Shown: in pieces, positions 27,924 through 36,891 of the stretch | Numbering within the stretch: the first letter of the stretch is position 1 | Layout: each line of letters opens with the position of its first letter | Assembly: GCF_012030425.1 (NCBI RefSeq) | Contig: NZ_JAAUVN010000003.1 | Location: 744,001 to 808,000 of the forward strand | DNA: 64,000 nucleotides | From: Sphingobacterium sp. B16(2022) | GTDB taxonomy: Bacteria > Bacteroidota > Bacteroidia > Sphingobacteriales > Sphingobacteriaceae | Direction of reading: 5' to 3' | Made by a program: the position numbers and the translations under genes | The notes under the pieces: model-generated | Databases searched by the model: none | Told to the model about the DNA's origin: nothing | What the model saw: only the letters and a program-made list of their open reading frames with translations

Positions 27924-28900
27924 TTCTTTAAATTTAATATCGTTTCTATAATTTCTTTCTTTCCCAGTCCAACACCTAGTTCTCCAACACTCTTGCTAAA
28001 ACTGCCATAATTATCAAAGACATCTAACATAAGGTCAACTACCGATAGAACTTCTTTATATTCAAAAGTGTTGAAAAAATTGCCAAACACTTCACGCTGA
28101 GCACTATTTTGAAAAAAAGCAACGGAAGGTACTCCTAAATAAAGCCCTTCAAAATAGGCTGTTCCTGCTGAAGTCAATAAAAAATCATTCGCAAGCATGA
28201 CTTCGCTTACATTTGTAATATTTTTTAATATGGTAACGTTTCCATTTGAAATAAACTGATCCAAACTATCCTGATTGGAATAAGCCGCACCTAAAACGAC
28301 ATTAAAATGTACGTCTTCTAATCGCTCGTCAATTTGCAGATCGCTTAAAATTTTATAGCTTAAATTGGCTTGATCACTACCCCCAAATAGAAGTAAAACA
28401 TTTTTTAAGGTATTCGTATATTGATAACTTTGAAATCTAAATTCATCTCGTAATGTCAGATATTTTGGTCCTTTTAGATAATGAGTGTGAAAGGTATCGA
28501 CATAATTTTCATTACGAAATTGCTTAGTGGAAATTATCGCATTGACGACAAGATCCGAGAAATCGTTTGCTTCATTATTATTTCCAAATAAAACAATTTT
28601 CAAAGGATAAAGCTCCTTTATATTTTTAACAAAATTGACATCAATATTTAAAACATCAATAATTAATATCGCCAGGTCTAAAGATTCCAAACAGGAATTT
28701 ACACTTGCTAAATCAGCCTTTTTTATTACATTCGTAAAACCTTGACCATTGATTAAATCGGTAACGGTATGATCACTGGTGGTGATAAAAAAAATATTAA
28801 TAAGATGTTCGTTTGCTAAGGATTTGGCTAGCGAAAGCATGCGATATACATTACCTAAACCTAAATAATGCCCTCCCTCAACATAAATGCCTATATTCAT
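27920..28900 (-). CDS. PseG-like GT-B protein lacking the catalytic histidine
   Basis: A 326-residue protein aligned over its length with the UDP-sugar hydrolase PseG: N-terminal glycine-rich loop, LLLFGGSDQANLSYKIL at the start of the C-terminal domain, and a late SAGTAYFEGLYLGVPSVAFF donor-site loop. In Campylobacter PseG the loop reads GFGH with His17 acting as base; here it reads GLGN with Asn17 (codon AAT). A His is present at residue 11. The protein is therefore either an altered hydrolase, a regulator, or a transferase. It lies between pseF and the SDR gene. Confidence 0.78.
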   Translation of the reverse strand: MNIGIYVEGGHYLGLGNVYRMLSLAKSLANEHLINIFFITTSDHTVTDLINGQGFTNVIKKADLASVNSCLESLDLAILIIDVLNIDVNFVKNIKELYPLKIVLFGNNNEANDFSDLVVNAIISTKQFRNENYVDTFHTHYLKGPKYLTLRDEFRFQSYQYTNTLKNVLLLFGGSDQANLSYKILSDLQIDERLEDVHFNVVLGAAYSNQDSLDQFISNGNVTILKNITNVSEVMLANDFLLTSAGTAYFEGLYLGVPSVAFFQNSAQREVFGNFFNTFEYKEVLSVVDLMLDVFDNYGSFSKSVGELGVGLGKKEIIETILNLKK

Positions 28901-28908
28901 ATTGTTAA

Positions 28909-29598
28909 CTATTTTAATTTCAGTTGCATTTTCAATTCAGCAATCAACCAATCCGACTCATTATCGATATCCTGAACCTCCAGCGCTGATAATATAAGAG
29001 GTACTGCGCTTTCACTCATAATGCTATCCCTGGTATTGAAATTAGCTACTGAAAAGAAATAAAACTGGCCTGCATCATGATAACTTGGTTCTAGATCTTG
29101 ACTTCTCATCAACCGTTGATCGGGAAACTTATATGCTACTTTGTGCTTTTTATTGATTACTAAACTTCTTTGAATAGGAAAACTGTATTCGACCACAGTC
29201 ATCACTACATCGCCACTACCACTTTCCAGCAAGCGAGCAGCTTCAATTAGTGAATAAGAAGAGATAAGCGGAGCAGTTGGGTAAATACAGCAACAACCAT
29301 CAAAAAACATATCAACAGCAGCGTAATTTTGTAATACTTCCTTAATAACCGAGGTTGTACTCGCATAATCATCTGAATTTTCTGAAGATCTAAAAAATGG
29401 TGTTTTTGCACCATAGTGATTTGCAATTGTAGCAATTTCTAAATCATCAGTTGAGACCATTACTTCCGAAAACAGTCCCGAATTAAGAGCTGCCTCAATA
29501 GAATAGGCAATAATAGGTTTACCCAAAAAATTTTTTATATTTTTTCTTGGTATTCTTTTACTTCCACCACGAGCAGGAATTATGCAAATATTTCTCAT
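28909..29598 (-). CDS. pseF: Pseudaminic acid cytidylyltransferase
   Basis: A 229-residue CMP-nonulosonate synthetase. The N-terminus IIPARGGSKRIPRKNIKNF is the CTP-binding signature of PseF/NeuA, followed by GKPIIAYSIEAALNSGLF, VMVSTDDLEIA and YPTAPLISSYSL. PseF rather than NeuA is suggested by AALNSGLF, DDYASTTSVIKEVL and the context. It activates the product of PseI as CMP-sugar for transfer. The start overlaps the stop of the acyltransferase gene by 4 bp. Confidence 0.88.
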   Translation of the reverse strand: MRNICIIPARGGSKRIPRKNIKNFLGKPIIAYSIEAALNSGLFSEVMVSTDDLEIATIANHYGAKTPFFRSSENSDDYASTTSVIKEVLQNYAAVDMFFDGCCCIYPTAPLISSYSLIEAARLLESGSGDVVMTVVEYSFPIQRSLVINKKHKVAYKFPDQRLMRSQDLEPSYHDAGQFYFFSVANFNTRDSIMSESAVPLILSALEVQDIDNESDWLIAELKMQLKLK

Positions 29599-30113
29599 AC
29601 TAGCATTTTAATTATTTTAGCAGGAACACCACCAACAACACAGTAATCCGGAACATTTTTTGTTACAACAGCACCTGCAGCAACGACACTATTATGACCA
29701 ACAGTGACGCCGTCCATAACAATGGCATTTGCACCTATCCATGCACCACTTTTAATTCGTATACCATTCGAATTACCGCCCTGGAGCCGGATCGGCATGG
29801 AGATATCTTCAAAATTATGTTGATTAGTAGTAATAAAAACTCCTGGTGCAATTAGAACATCATCTTCAATTATTACCTGAGCCGTCTTTCCTGCATGTAT
29901 TTGAGTGAATGACCTCAAAGTGACATTATTACCAATACATATATTTTTCCCCCCGACAATACTTACATAGGGCCTTATCTGAAAATTTTTTCCAATCTTT
30001 CCAAATTTACCCAATAAAAATATCTTTGTTAAATACTTGAAATGCAACATCCAGTGTGTAAGCCCAATATCCGGACCGATTCTATCACCAAAAACTGCTA
30101 ATTTTACATTCAT
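29595..30113 (-). CDS. Hexapeptide acyltransferase in the nonulosonate cluster
   Basis: A 172-residue left-handed beta-helix transferase with repeats such as ICIGNNVTLRSFTQIHAG, VIIEDDVLIAPGVFIT and AWIGANAIVMDGVTVGHNSVV, ending in the usual VVGGVPAKIIK. It sits where a GNAT-type PseH N-acetyltransferase would be expected (between pseC and pseF) and overlaps both genes by 4 bp. It may do the N4-acylation step by a non-homologous enzyme, or O-acetylate the glycan. Both are inference from position. Confidence 0.82.
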   Translation of the reverse strand: MNVKLAVFGDRIGPDIGLTHWMLHFKYLTKIFLLGKFGKIGKNFQIRPYVSIVGGKNICIGNNVTLRSFTQIHAGKTAQVIIEDDVLIAPGVFITTNQHNFEDISMPIRLQGGNSNGIRIKSGAWIGANAIVMDGVTVGHNSVVAAGAVVTKNVPDYCVVGGVPAKIIKMLV

Positions 30114-31294
30114 CGGTAATAACTTTTTATAGTCTCAATTACATAGCTCTGTTCCTCTGTTGTTAAAGTTGGATACATAGGCAAACTAATACAGTGCTTA
30201 TAATATTTTTCAGACTGAACGCAGTCTCCTTCTTTCCAGCCAAAGTTCCGATAATAAGGCATCAGATGACAAGGAATATAATGAATTTGCGCAAATATAT
30301 TTTTTGTTCTTAAAAAATTATAAAGCCCTAGACGGTCCTCCACTTCCAAAATATACAGATGGTATGCGTGCCCCTCGACGGAACCTGACTGTCCTTTAAT
30401 AAAAGATAAACCTGAAAAAGCAACTTCATAAGCTTCTGCAATTTGTCTTCTTTTAACAATTCCATCATCGGCTCTTTCCAATTGGCTATTACCTAATGCT
30501 GCCTGAAAATCGGTAATGCGATAGTTATAGCCAAGTGTCTGCATTTCCATATACCACAAAGGATAAGTTTCTGCTCCGCCAGCAAATTCAATGGTATTTT
30601 CATAAAGATCATTATCCTTAACAATACCATGGGTGCGCAATGTTAATAGCTTACGATATAACTCGTCGTCATTGGTGGTAATCATTCCACCTTCACCAGA
30701 TGCAATATGTTTTACAGGATGAAAAGAAAAAATTGCTAAGTCAGCATAATTCCCGTTTCCACATCGTTGCTCCTCCCCTTTAGAATCAATAAAATATCCA
30801 CCTGGAGCATGACAGGCATCTTCAATAATCCAGAGGTTATATTCTTGAGCTAAATGCTTATATTCTTCAAGATTTACAGCTCTACCAGCAAAATCCACTG
30901 GAATTATACCTTTATAAGTGCCTTTTGGTGATGATTCTAATAATTTTCTCACTGAATTAATATCCAGCAAATAGGTATCTGGATCAATATCACCGAAAAC
31001 AACTTCGCCTCCACAATAGCGTACACAATTGGCAGAAGCGGCAAAGGTAATAGGTGTTGTTATCACCTTTTCGCCCTCTTTAACGTCTAATGCCATCGCG
31101 CATAAATGTAATGCTGCGGTACCATTCGCTACTGCTACGGCATATTTTGAACCGACATAAGTTGCAAAGTTATCTTCAAACTCCTTTATTTTAGGCCCTT
31201 GAGTCAAATAATCAGATTTCAAGGTTTCGATAACGACTTGAATATCACTCTCCGTAATATTTTGTCTACCGTAAGGGATTGCTTTATTTAACAT
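30110..31294 (-). CDS. pseC: UDP-4-amino-4,6-dideoxy-N-acetyl-altrosamine aminotransferase
   Basis: A 394-residue PLP-dependent DegT/DnrJ/EryC1/StrS aminotransferase. ANGTAALHLCAMAL (57-70), IIEDACHAPGG with the PLP-contacting Asp, and FHPVKHIASGEGG with the Schiff-base Lys195 are all present. LTQGPKIKEFE and the KHIASGEGG form point to PseC. It installs the 4-amino group on the keto sugar from PseB. The gene starts 2 bp after pseB ends. Confidence 0.92.
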   Translation of the reverse strand: MLNKAIPYGRQNITESDIQVVIETLKSDYLTQGPKIKEFEDNFATYVGSKYAVAVANGTAALHLCAMALDVKEGEKVITTPITFAASANCVRYCGGEVVFGDIDPDTYLLDINSVRKLLESSPKGTYKGIIPVDFAGRAVNLEEYKHLAQEYNLWIIEDACHAPGGYFIDSKGEEQRCGNGNYADLAIFSFHPVKHIASGEGGMITTNDDELYRKLLTLRTHGIVKDNDLYENTIEFAGGAETYPLWYMEMQTLGYNYRITDFQAALGNSQLERADDGIVKRRQIAEAYEVAFSGLSFIKGQSGSVEGHAYHLYILEVEDRLGLYNFLRTKNIFAQIHYIPCHLMPYYRNFGWKEGDCVQSEKYYKHCISLPMYPTLTTEEQSYVIETIKSYYR

Positions 31295-31296
31295 AA

Positions 31297-32310
31297 CTAT
31301 AGATCAAAAGCTGAATCAACGTGTTCTTTAATTAAATTGCGTAAACTATCAACAGTTTCCCACTCCGTGTTTGCTCCTGAAGTATAAGCAAAACCTTCTT
31401 CAACTTTTTTACCATTAAATTTTAGAAGGAAATCTTGTAAATTCCATTTTGGTACAGAAGGTAAGATGGTATAATACTTACCGAGATCATAAGTATAAAA
31501 GGAATCTGAAGGAGTAATCATTTCTTCATGAATCTTTTCACCTGGTCGGATGCCAATAACACGGTGTTCACAATCAGGAGCAACCGCGACAGCCACATCC
31601 ATAATACGGTAAGATGGAATTTTTGGTATAAAAATCTCTCCTCCCCAAGCATGAAATAGAGCATGCATAACCATATCAACACCTCCTTGTAAAGAAATAT
31701 TAAATCGGGTCATATTTGGATCCGTAATCGGAAGAACACCCTCTTTCTTCTTATTCATAAAAAATGGAATAACAGATCCGTTTGATCCCATCACGTTTCC
31801 ATAGCGCACAACTGAAAAACGGATTGGATTATTACCTCGAATATTGTTTGCAGCAACAAAAAGTTTATCGGAAGCAAGTTTAGTAGCTCCATATAAATTA
31901 ATCGGTGCACATGCTTTATCTGTAGATAGCGCAACAACACACTCTACTTCTGTCTCTAAACAAGCATCAATTACATTCTGAGCGCCGTGAATATTGGTTT
32001 TAACACACTCGTCCGGATTATACTCGGCTATATGAACATGCTTCATCGCGGCAGCGTGAATAACATAATCAACCCCTTTCATTGCCCTTACAAGACGATC
32101 TTTATCTCGAACATCGCCTATAAAAAAACGAATTTGAGGATATTCTGCACCAGGATATTCCTGTGCCATCTGAAATTGCTTTTGTTCATCTCTTGAAAAT
32201 ATTACAAGTCTCTTCACCCGGGGGTGAGTACTTATAATATGTTTTACCAAAGCTTTGCCAAGGGAGCCCGTACCACCCGTAATCAATATCGATTTATTAT
32301 CCAAATTCAT
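31297..32310 (-). CDS. pseB: UDP-GlcNAc 4,6-dehydratase (inverting)
   Basis: A 337-residue SDR dehydratase performing the first pseudaminic step, including C5 inversion. GGTGSLGKALV (12-22) binds NADP; STDKA with Asp131 and Lys132 and LYGATKLASDKL with Tyr140/Lys144 fit the PseB/FlaA1 catalytic set; FSVVRYGNVMGSNGSVIPFF follows. Length fits soluble PseB rather than membrane-bound CapD/PglF. It follows the Wzz-like gene by 15 bp and begins the nonulosonate block. Confidence 0.93.
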   Translation of the reverse strand: MNLDNKSILITGGTGSLGKALVKHIISTHPRVKRLVIFSRDEQKQFQMAQEYPGAEYPQIRFFIGDVRDKDRLVRAMKGVDYVIHAAAMKHVHIAEYNPDECVKTNIHGAQNVIDACLETEVECVVALSTDKACAPINLYGATKLASDKLFVAANNIRGNNPIRFSVVRYGNVMGSNGSVIPFFMNKKKEGVLPITDPNMTRFNISLQGGVDMVMHALFHAWGGEIFIPKIPSYRIMDVAVAVAPDCEHRVIGIRPGEKIHEEMITPSDSFYTYDLGKYYTILPSVPKWNLQDFLLKFNGKKVEEGFAYTSGANTEWETVDSLRNLIKEHVDSAFDL

Positions 32311-32325
32311 TATATTTCTATTTCA

Positions 32326-33399
32326 TTAATTTTTAAGAATTTCATTATACCACCTTCTGATAACAAGTATTAAAAATGTTAAAAAGGCAAATATAAAAGC
32401 AACTGCAACGCCTGTTTTCAAAACACTGGGACGCTCAACCATAAGTGGAAACACCGGTTCATCAACCTTTTGAATCAAAGGTGATTCTTTCATAAGTGCC
32501 ATCTTTGACATCTCCAGATTTTGCATCAATTGACTCAAGATAACCTTATTTGTTTCTGCTGAAAATTGCGACCGTTGCGTAGGTATAAGACGTTGCGCTT
32601 GTCTTGTTGGATTCAGATTGGGCGTCGCATCTATTGCACCAGCACTTGCAGAAATATTACCGTTCATAACTGCTCTAACCGAATCGGTCTTATGCTGTAA
32701 AATCGCAATGTTATCCAGCGATTTCTTCGTTTTGGTTTTTACATAAAAATCATTAACCTGCGCAACAAGTGCTTCATTAAATTCTTTGGAAAAAACCTCA
32801 TCTGTGGATGTAACATCTACTTTAAATAATGCAGATTTTTTATCCAATTTTCCAACTATTAAATTTTTTTTATTGATATCCTGAACGGCCTTCTGCAATA
32901 CGCTGTCCCGCGCACGAACTAATGCAATTGGTACAGTCCCTTTAAAGTTAATGTCCAATAATGTTGGGTTATTTTCTTGCCACCGCTCGCGTGCATGGCT
33001 TATAGAGAGATAACGATCTAAAATAAGCATCGAACTGTCACTTTCTGAGGGCAGTAATAAAGTTGCTTCAATCATTTTACGTGACTTATATAATTCAAAA
33101 AGATTGTCTCCTTGAAAAATACCTCCTCCCGGAGATCCCAAATTAACCCCAGCGAGGGCTGCTAATCCTGCCATCTGCCCTCCACCACTACTTGTTCCCT
33201 CGCCTGACTCTAATACAAAAGTAGTACTGGCAGTATAAACAGCCTGCTGTGATTTAGCATAATAACAACCAATAGCCCCACCTATTAAGATTGTTATAAT
33301 AAAGATGTACCACTTAGATACCACATAGCTCATCCAATCCTTAAAACTTAGGATAAAATCTTTTAAACTTATCGTCCCCCCATTATTCATGTTAACCAT
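32326..33399 (-). CDS. Wzz/Wzc-type chain-length protein without kinase domain
   Basis: A 357-residue inner membrane protein with two transmembrane helices (about 34-54 and 328-348) and a large periplasmic part. The N-terminal region after the first helix (SQQAVYTASTTFVLE) and the late PLIQKVDEPVFPLMVERPSV just before the second helix are the Wzz domain and proline-rich motif. It ends 9 residues after the second helix region, so the cytoplasmic BY-kinase of Wzc is absent. It should work with the SLBB export protein encoded 3 bp upstream to set chain length. Confidence 0.9.
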   Translation of the reverse strand: MVNMNNGGTISLKDFILSFKDWMSYVVSKWYIFIITILIGGAIGCYYAKSQQAVYTASTTFVLESGEGTSSGGGQMAGLAALAGVNLGSPGGGIFQGDNLFELYKSRKMIEATLLLPSESDSSMLILDRYLSISHARERWQENNPTLLDINFKGTVPIALVRARDSVLQKAVQDINKKNLIVGKLDKKSALFKVDVTSTDEVFSKEFNEALVAQVNDFYVKTKTKKSLDNIAILQHKTDSVRAVMNGNISASAGAIDATPNLNPTRQAQRLIPTQRSQFSAETNKVILSQLMQNLEMSKMALMKESPLIQKVDEPVFPLMVERPSVLKTGVAVAFIFAFLTFLILVIRRWYNEILKN

Positions 33400-33402
33400 A
33401 TG

Positions 33403-35913
33403 TTATTTGAATAAACTTAATATAATGGCTAAAGTCGACGCAACACCGGCTCCTATGCTTACCCAGGCTTGTGAACTTAATCTTTCGCGTGGTGCACGTT
33501 TCGGTACAACGATTTCTGCTCCAGGTTTTACTTCTGGATATCCTCCATCTTTTCCTTTAACTGCGCCGTTAGCATATTGAACAAAAACACGTTTTTTTAG
33601 CGCATTATCTGTAAAACCTCCAGCTTGATTGACGTAATATTTTAGGTTTTTACCTTTTATATAAACCACGTTATTCGGATTCAATACTTCGCCCATTACT
33701 TTTACCGTTTCCAGTTCCTTTGGGACTGTTATAATATCACCATCAAGCACAAGTAAATCACCTCGTTGCTTAGGATTGGTAAGTATTTTACTCAGTTCGA
33801 TACCTACTAAATCACTTGGCTCAATATCGGGAGCTGAAACACCTTGCTGCTGTGATAGTTTTGCTAACGCTTTATTTTTAGCATTTGGATTAGCTAACGT
33901 AATTTCTTGCTCAAACCCCTCCTCTTCAGTTAATTTTTCACCTGAAGTAACTTCGATTTCTTTTTGAGCACTTTCTTTTTCTTTTTTCTCTTCAGCCTTT
34001 AGTTTAGAAAGTCCAGTTCGCTTTAAGGATGCTCCTTCCGTATAGGCATACGAAGTCAATCCTCCTGCACGTTTGATAATATCGGAGATACGCTCATCTT
34101 CACGGGAAATTGTGTAAAAACCCGGAAATAGCACTTCTCCTTCGACTTTAACTTGCCTTTGTGTACGGAATCCAGCATCGCCTAAAACTGTAATCACATC
34201 GTAAGCTTTTAATGCAAAATTTAAATTCGATATCTTGCCTTCATTTATCTCCATTACAATAGTCTGTGAAGTGCTCGAATCTGTAACTTCACGATTATTT
34301 AATCGTCGTGCAATTTCTATACGCGCATTTTTAGCAGACTCATTCAAACCTCCTGCTTTCTGGATCAAATCGCCTAGCGTTGCATTACTAGCAAAAGGAA
34401 AATCACCAGGAAGACGCACTTCACCTTGGACGGTAAACTTATATTCATCTCTTAAATCAAAAATAGAAGCAATTTCAATTTTATCTTCTCTTTTTAACGG
34501 AATATCTGCTGCTGTTCCTGCTAGTATTTCACGAACATTGAAATTAATAAGCTCTGCCGTATTGTCTGCTCTCAATCTATTAATGATACCTCTTTCCAAA
34601 AAGGCATCTTCACGTATACCGTCTGCTTGCTCTAATAACTGCTTCAGAGTCATTCCTGGTTCCATTCCATATAAGCCTGGACGAAAGACTGCTCCTAAAA
34701 TACTAACACGATTGGCAAAGCGTTCCAAGATTGGCTCCACAATAAACTGATCACCTGCCTTTGGACTGTAATCAGCAAATTGATCCGAATAAATATCTTT
34801 GACACTACGTTCTTTATCCGTCTTTTGCAATACTTTGACCTTTGCGGTGTATGCATTTTCACTAAATCCACCAGCGTATTTGACTAAATCCAATAATGAT
34901 TCACCAGATACGGTTTCGAATATCGCTGGACGTTTGACTTCGCCTTCAAATTGTACCCGGCTACCATAAACCGGAATATGGATAATATCCTGATCTTGTA
35001 AACGGATATTGCCGCGTTGGATGCCATTCGCTAAGAAATCATATAAATCAATGGTCGTAACAACCTGATTGTTACGAACCACTTGGATCTGACGGTAAGT
35101 CCCCTTTTCACTAGGACCGCCTGAAGCATATAGCGCATTGAATACAGTAGCTAAAGATGGTAAGGTATATGTCCCCGGCTTTGTCACGGCACCTGTTAGT
35201 GTAATTCGGATACTACGGATATTACCAATGTTGACATCAACCTGCGTATGACCAGAACGAATAGCTGGGTAAGTACCACTCAAACGTTGTTGGATCTTAT
35301 TTTTTGCGGCCGAAACTGATAATCCTGAAACAGCTACTTTGCCCACATATTCAACTGTAATGCTTCCGTCAGGATTAACTGGCAATTTATATGATGCTTC
35401 ATTATCTCCTGTAATATCCAATAAAATTTCATCGTCAGGTCCAATAATATAGGAGCTTGGAGTTGCCATCCTCAAGTTTGGCTCAAAAGTAATTTCGCTG
35501 TTCTTAAATAAATCGGAACCAAAAATTTTAAGCTGCCCGTTGTCAATTTTTAAAGAATCCTTACTGTTTTTTTTTGTTTGTAAAGAATCTATTTGGGATA
35601 CACCATTTACTTGACGTCCCGTAGTGGAGCGTGTATTATTTGATTTATTTTGTATCTGATTTGGTTGTTGCTTATTTCTTTTTATCTTCTGCAAACGATC
35701 TTTCAGCTTTTGAGTTTCAACCGCAGAAACACCCTGTGCACGGGCAAATCCATCCAATTGACTTTCACCATAGCCCATCAGTTCAGCTCGCTTTACATAC
35801 TGCTCAATTTGAGCATCCGTTAAATCATCAACTCTTATATTTGCTGGATTGGTCTGTGCATGAATGGATCCAAAAAAACTCACTACACACAACAACAATA
35901 TCACTCTTTTCAT
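33403..35913 (-). CDS. SLBB-domain polysaccharide export protein (Wza-like)
   Basis: An 836-residue protein with a Sec signal peptide (1-19, ...SIHAQ), a basic Gln/Asn-rich linker, a Poly_export domain from about 150 (SYIIGPDDEILLDITGD) and several SLBB beta-grasp repeats (ITLTGAVTKPGTYTLP, VQFEGEVKRPAIFE, VSILGAVFRPGLYGM, FTVQGEVRLPGDFP, VKVEGEVLFPGFYT, VKVMGEVLNPNNVV). A transmembrane helix closes the chain (about 815-834). This long form is usual in Bacteroidota and replaces the compact Wza. It would form the periplasmic and outer-membrane export channel. The signal peptide ends in Ala-Gln and no lipobox is seen. Confidence 0.92.
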   Translation of the reverse strand: MKRVILLLCVVSFFGSIHAQTNPANIRVDDLTDAQIEQYVKRAELMGYGESQLDGFARAQGVSAVETQKLKDRLQKIKRNKQQPNQIQNKSNNTRSTTGRQVNGVSQIDSLQTKKNSKDSLKIDNGQLKIFGSDLFKNSEITFEPNLRMATPSSYIIGPDDEILLDITGDNEASYKLPVNPDGSITVEYVGKVAVSGLSVSAAKNKIQQRLSGTYPAIRSGHTQVDVNIGNIRSIRITLTGAVTKPGTYTLPSLATVFNALYASGGPSEKGTYRQIQVVRNNQVVTTIDLYDFLANGIQRGNIRLQDQDIIHIPVYGSRVQFEGEVKRPAIFETVSGESLLDLVKYAGGFSENAYTAKVKVLQKTDKERSVKDIYSDQFADYSPKAGDQFIVEPILERFANRVSILGAVFRPGLYGMEPGMTLKQLLEQADGIREDAFLERGIINRLRADNTAELINFNVREILAGTAADIPLKREDKIEIASIFDLRDEYKFTVQGEVRLPGDFPFASNATLGDLIQKAGGLNESAKNARIEIARRLNNREVTDSSTSQTIVMEINEGKISNLNFALKAYDVITVLGDAGFRTQRQVKVEGEVLFPGFYTISREDERISDIIKRAGGLTSYAYTEGASLKRTGLSKLKAEEKKEKESAQKEIEVTSGEKLTEEEGFEQEITLANPNAKNKALAKLSQQQGVSAPDIEPSDLVGIELSKILTNPKQRGDLLVLDGDIITVPKELETVKVMGEVLNPNNVVYIKGKNLKYYVNQAGGFTDNALKKRVFVQYANGAVKGKDGGYPEVKPGAEIVVPKRAPRERLSSQAWVSIGAGVASTLAIILSLFK

Positions 35914-35946
35914 TCTAATTTGAAATTTTCACAAAAATAGGTAAAT

Positions 35947-36807
35947 TTATTTAATTGAGAGGCACAGGTATTCTCCATAACCTGATTTACGCAACGGTTC
36001 AGCAATTTTTAATAATTGCTCTTTATCAATATAGCCCATACGATAAGCTACTTCTTCGATCGCTCCGATCTTCATCCCTTGGCGTTCTTCAATTACCTGA
36101 ACAAACTGAGCCGCCTGCATAAGCGATTGTACTGTACCTGTATCCAACCAAGCTGTACCCCTATCAAAAACAGCAACATTCAACTTTTCACGTTCTAAAT
36201 AGATTTTGTTGATATCGGTAATCTCCAGCTCTCCTCTCGAGGATGGTTTTATTTGCTTTGCAATTGCTACCACATCATTATCGTAGAAATATAAACCTGG
36301 GATAGCAAAATTTGATTTTGGTACTACAGGTTTTTCCTCTATTGAAATCGCTTTTTTATCTTCATCAAATTCCACGACGCCATATCGCTGAGGATCTGTA
36401 ACTTGGTAAGCAAACACCATTCCGCCTTCGATGTCAACACATGACTGTAATAATTTGGACATCCCTGAACCATAAAAAATATTATCGCCCAAGATTAACG
36501 CTACTTTATCATCACCTATAAATTCTTCCCCCAAGATAAACGCTTGTGCCAAACCGTCTGGGCTGGGTTGTTCGATATACTCAAATCTACATCCAAGTTG
36601 CGAACCATCGCCCAATAGCCTTTGAAATTGCGGTAGATCTTGTGGAGTCGAAATAATTAAGATCTCATTGATCCCCGCCAACATTAAAGTGGATAGCGGA
36701 TAATAAATCATCGGTTTATCATATACTGGCATCAATTGCTTGCTCACTGCCAAAGTCATGGGATGTAGACGTGTTCCTGATCCTCCTGCTAATATGATTC
36801 CTTTCAT
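35947..36807 (-). CDS. rfbA: Glucose-1-phosphate thymidylyltransferase
   Basis: A 286-residue nucleotidyltransferase making dTDP-glucose. The signature GGSGTRLHPMTLAVSKQLMP (8-27), YYPLSTLMLAGI, ALILGDNIFYG and RGTAWLDTGT are intact. Length is typical of RmlA. Its order after rfbD is broken only by the four-helix-bundle gene at 36892-37245 and repeat arrays. The product enters the L-rhamnose route through RfbB, RfbC and RfbD encoded upstream. Confidence 0.95.
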   Translation of the reverse strand: MKGIILAGGSGTRLHPMTLAVSKQLMPVYDKPMIYYPLSTLMLAGINEILIISTPQDLPQFQRLLGDGSQLGCRFEYIEQPSPDGLAQAFILGEEFIGDDKVALILGDNIFYGSGMSKLLQSCVDIEGGMVFAYQVTDPQRYGVVEFDEDKKAISIEEKPVVPKSNFAIPGLYFYDNDVVAIAKQIKPSSRGELEITDINKIYLEREKLNVAVFDRGTAWLDTGTVQSLMQAAQFVQVIEERQGMKIGAIEEVAYRMGYIDKEQLLKIAEPLRKSGYGEYLCLSIK

Positions 36808-36820
36808 TTTTTTTAATTTT

Positions 36821-36890
36821 AGTTACGTAGTAATTAGTGACGTAGTTTTTCTTAGTAACATAGTGACTAGTAAAGTAGTGACGTAGTACT
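36821..36890. repeat. GTRAC-type repeat array A, forward
   Basis: A run of degenerate units of about 8-10 bases built on GTNAC (AGTTACGT, AGTGACGT, AGTAACAT, AGTGACTA, AGTGACGT) lies directly after the four-helix-bundle gene. The array on the other side of that gene is in the opposite orientation. Confidence 0.7.
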
Positions 36891-36891
36891 T

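Noticed and set aside
35932..35939. TATTTTTG -7-like element just before the SLBB export gene
   Set aside because: There is no -33 partner, the leader would be only about 12 nt and the spacer to rfbA is 33 bp, so read-through from upstream is more likely.
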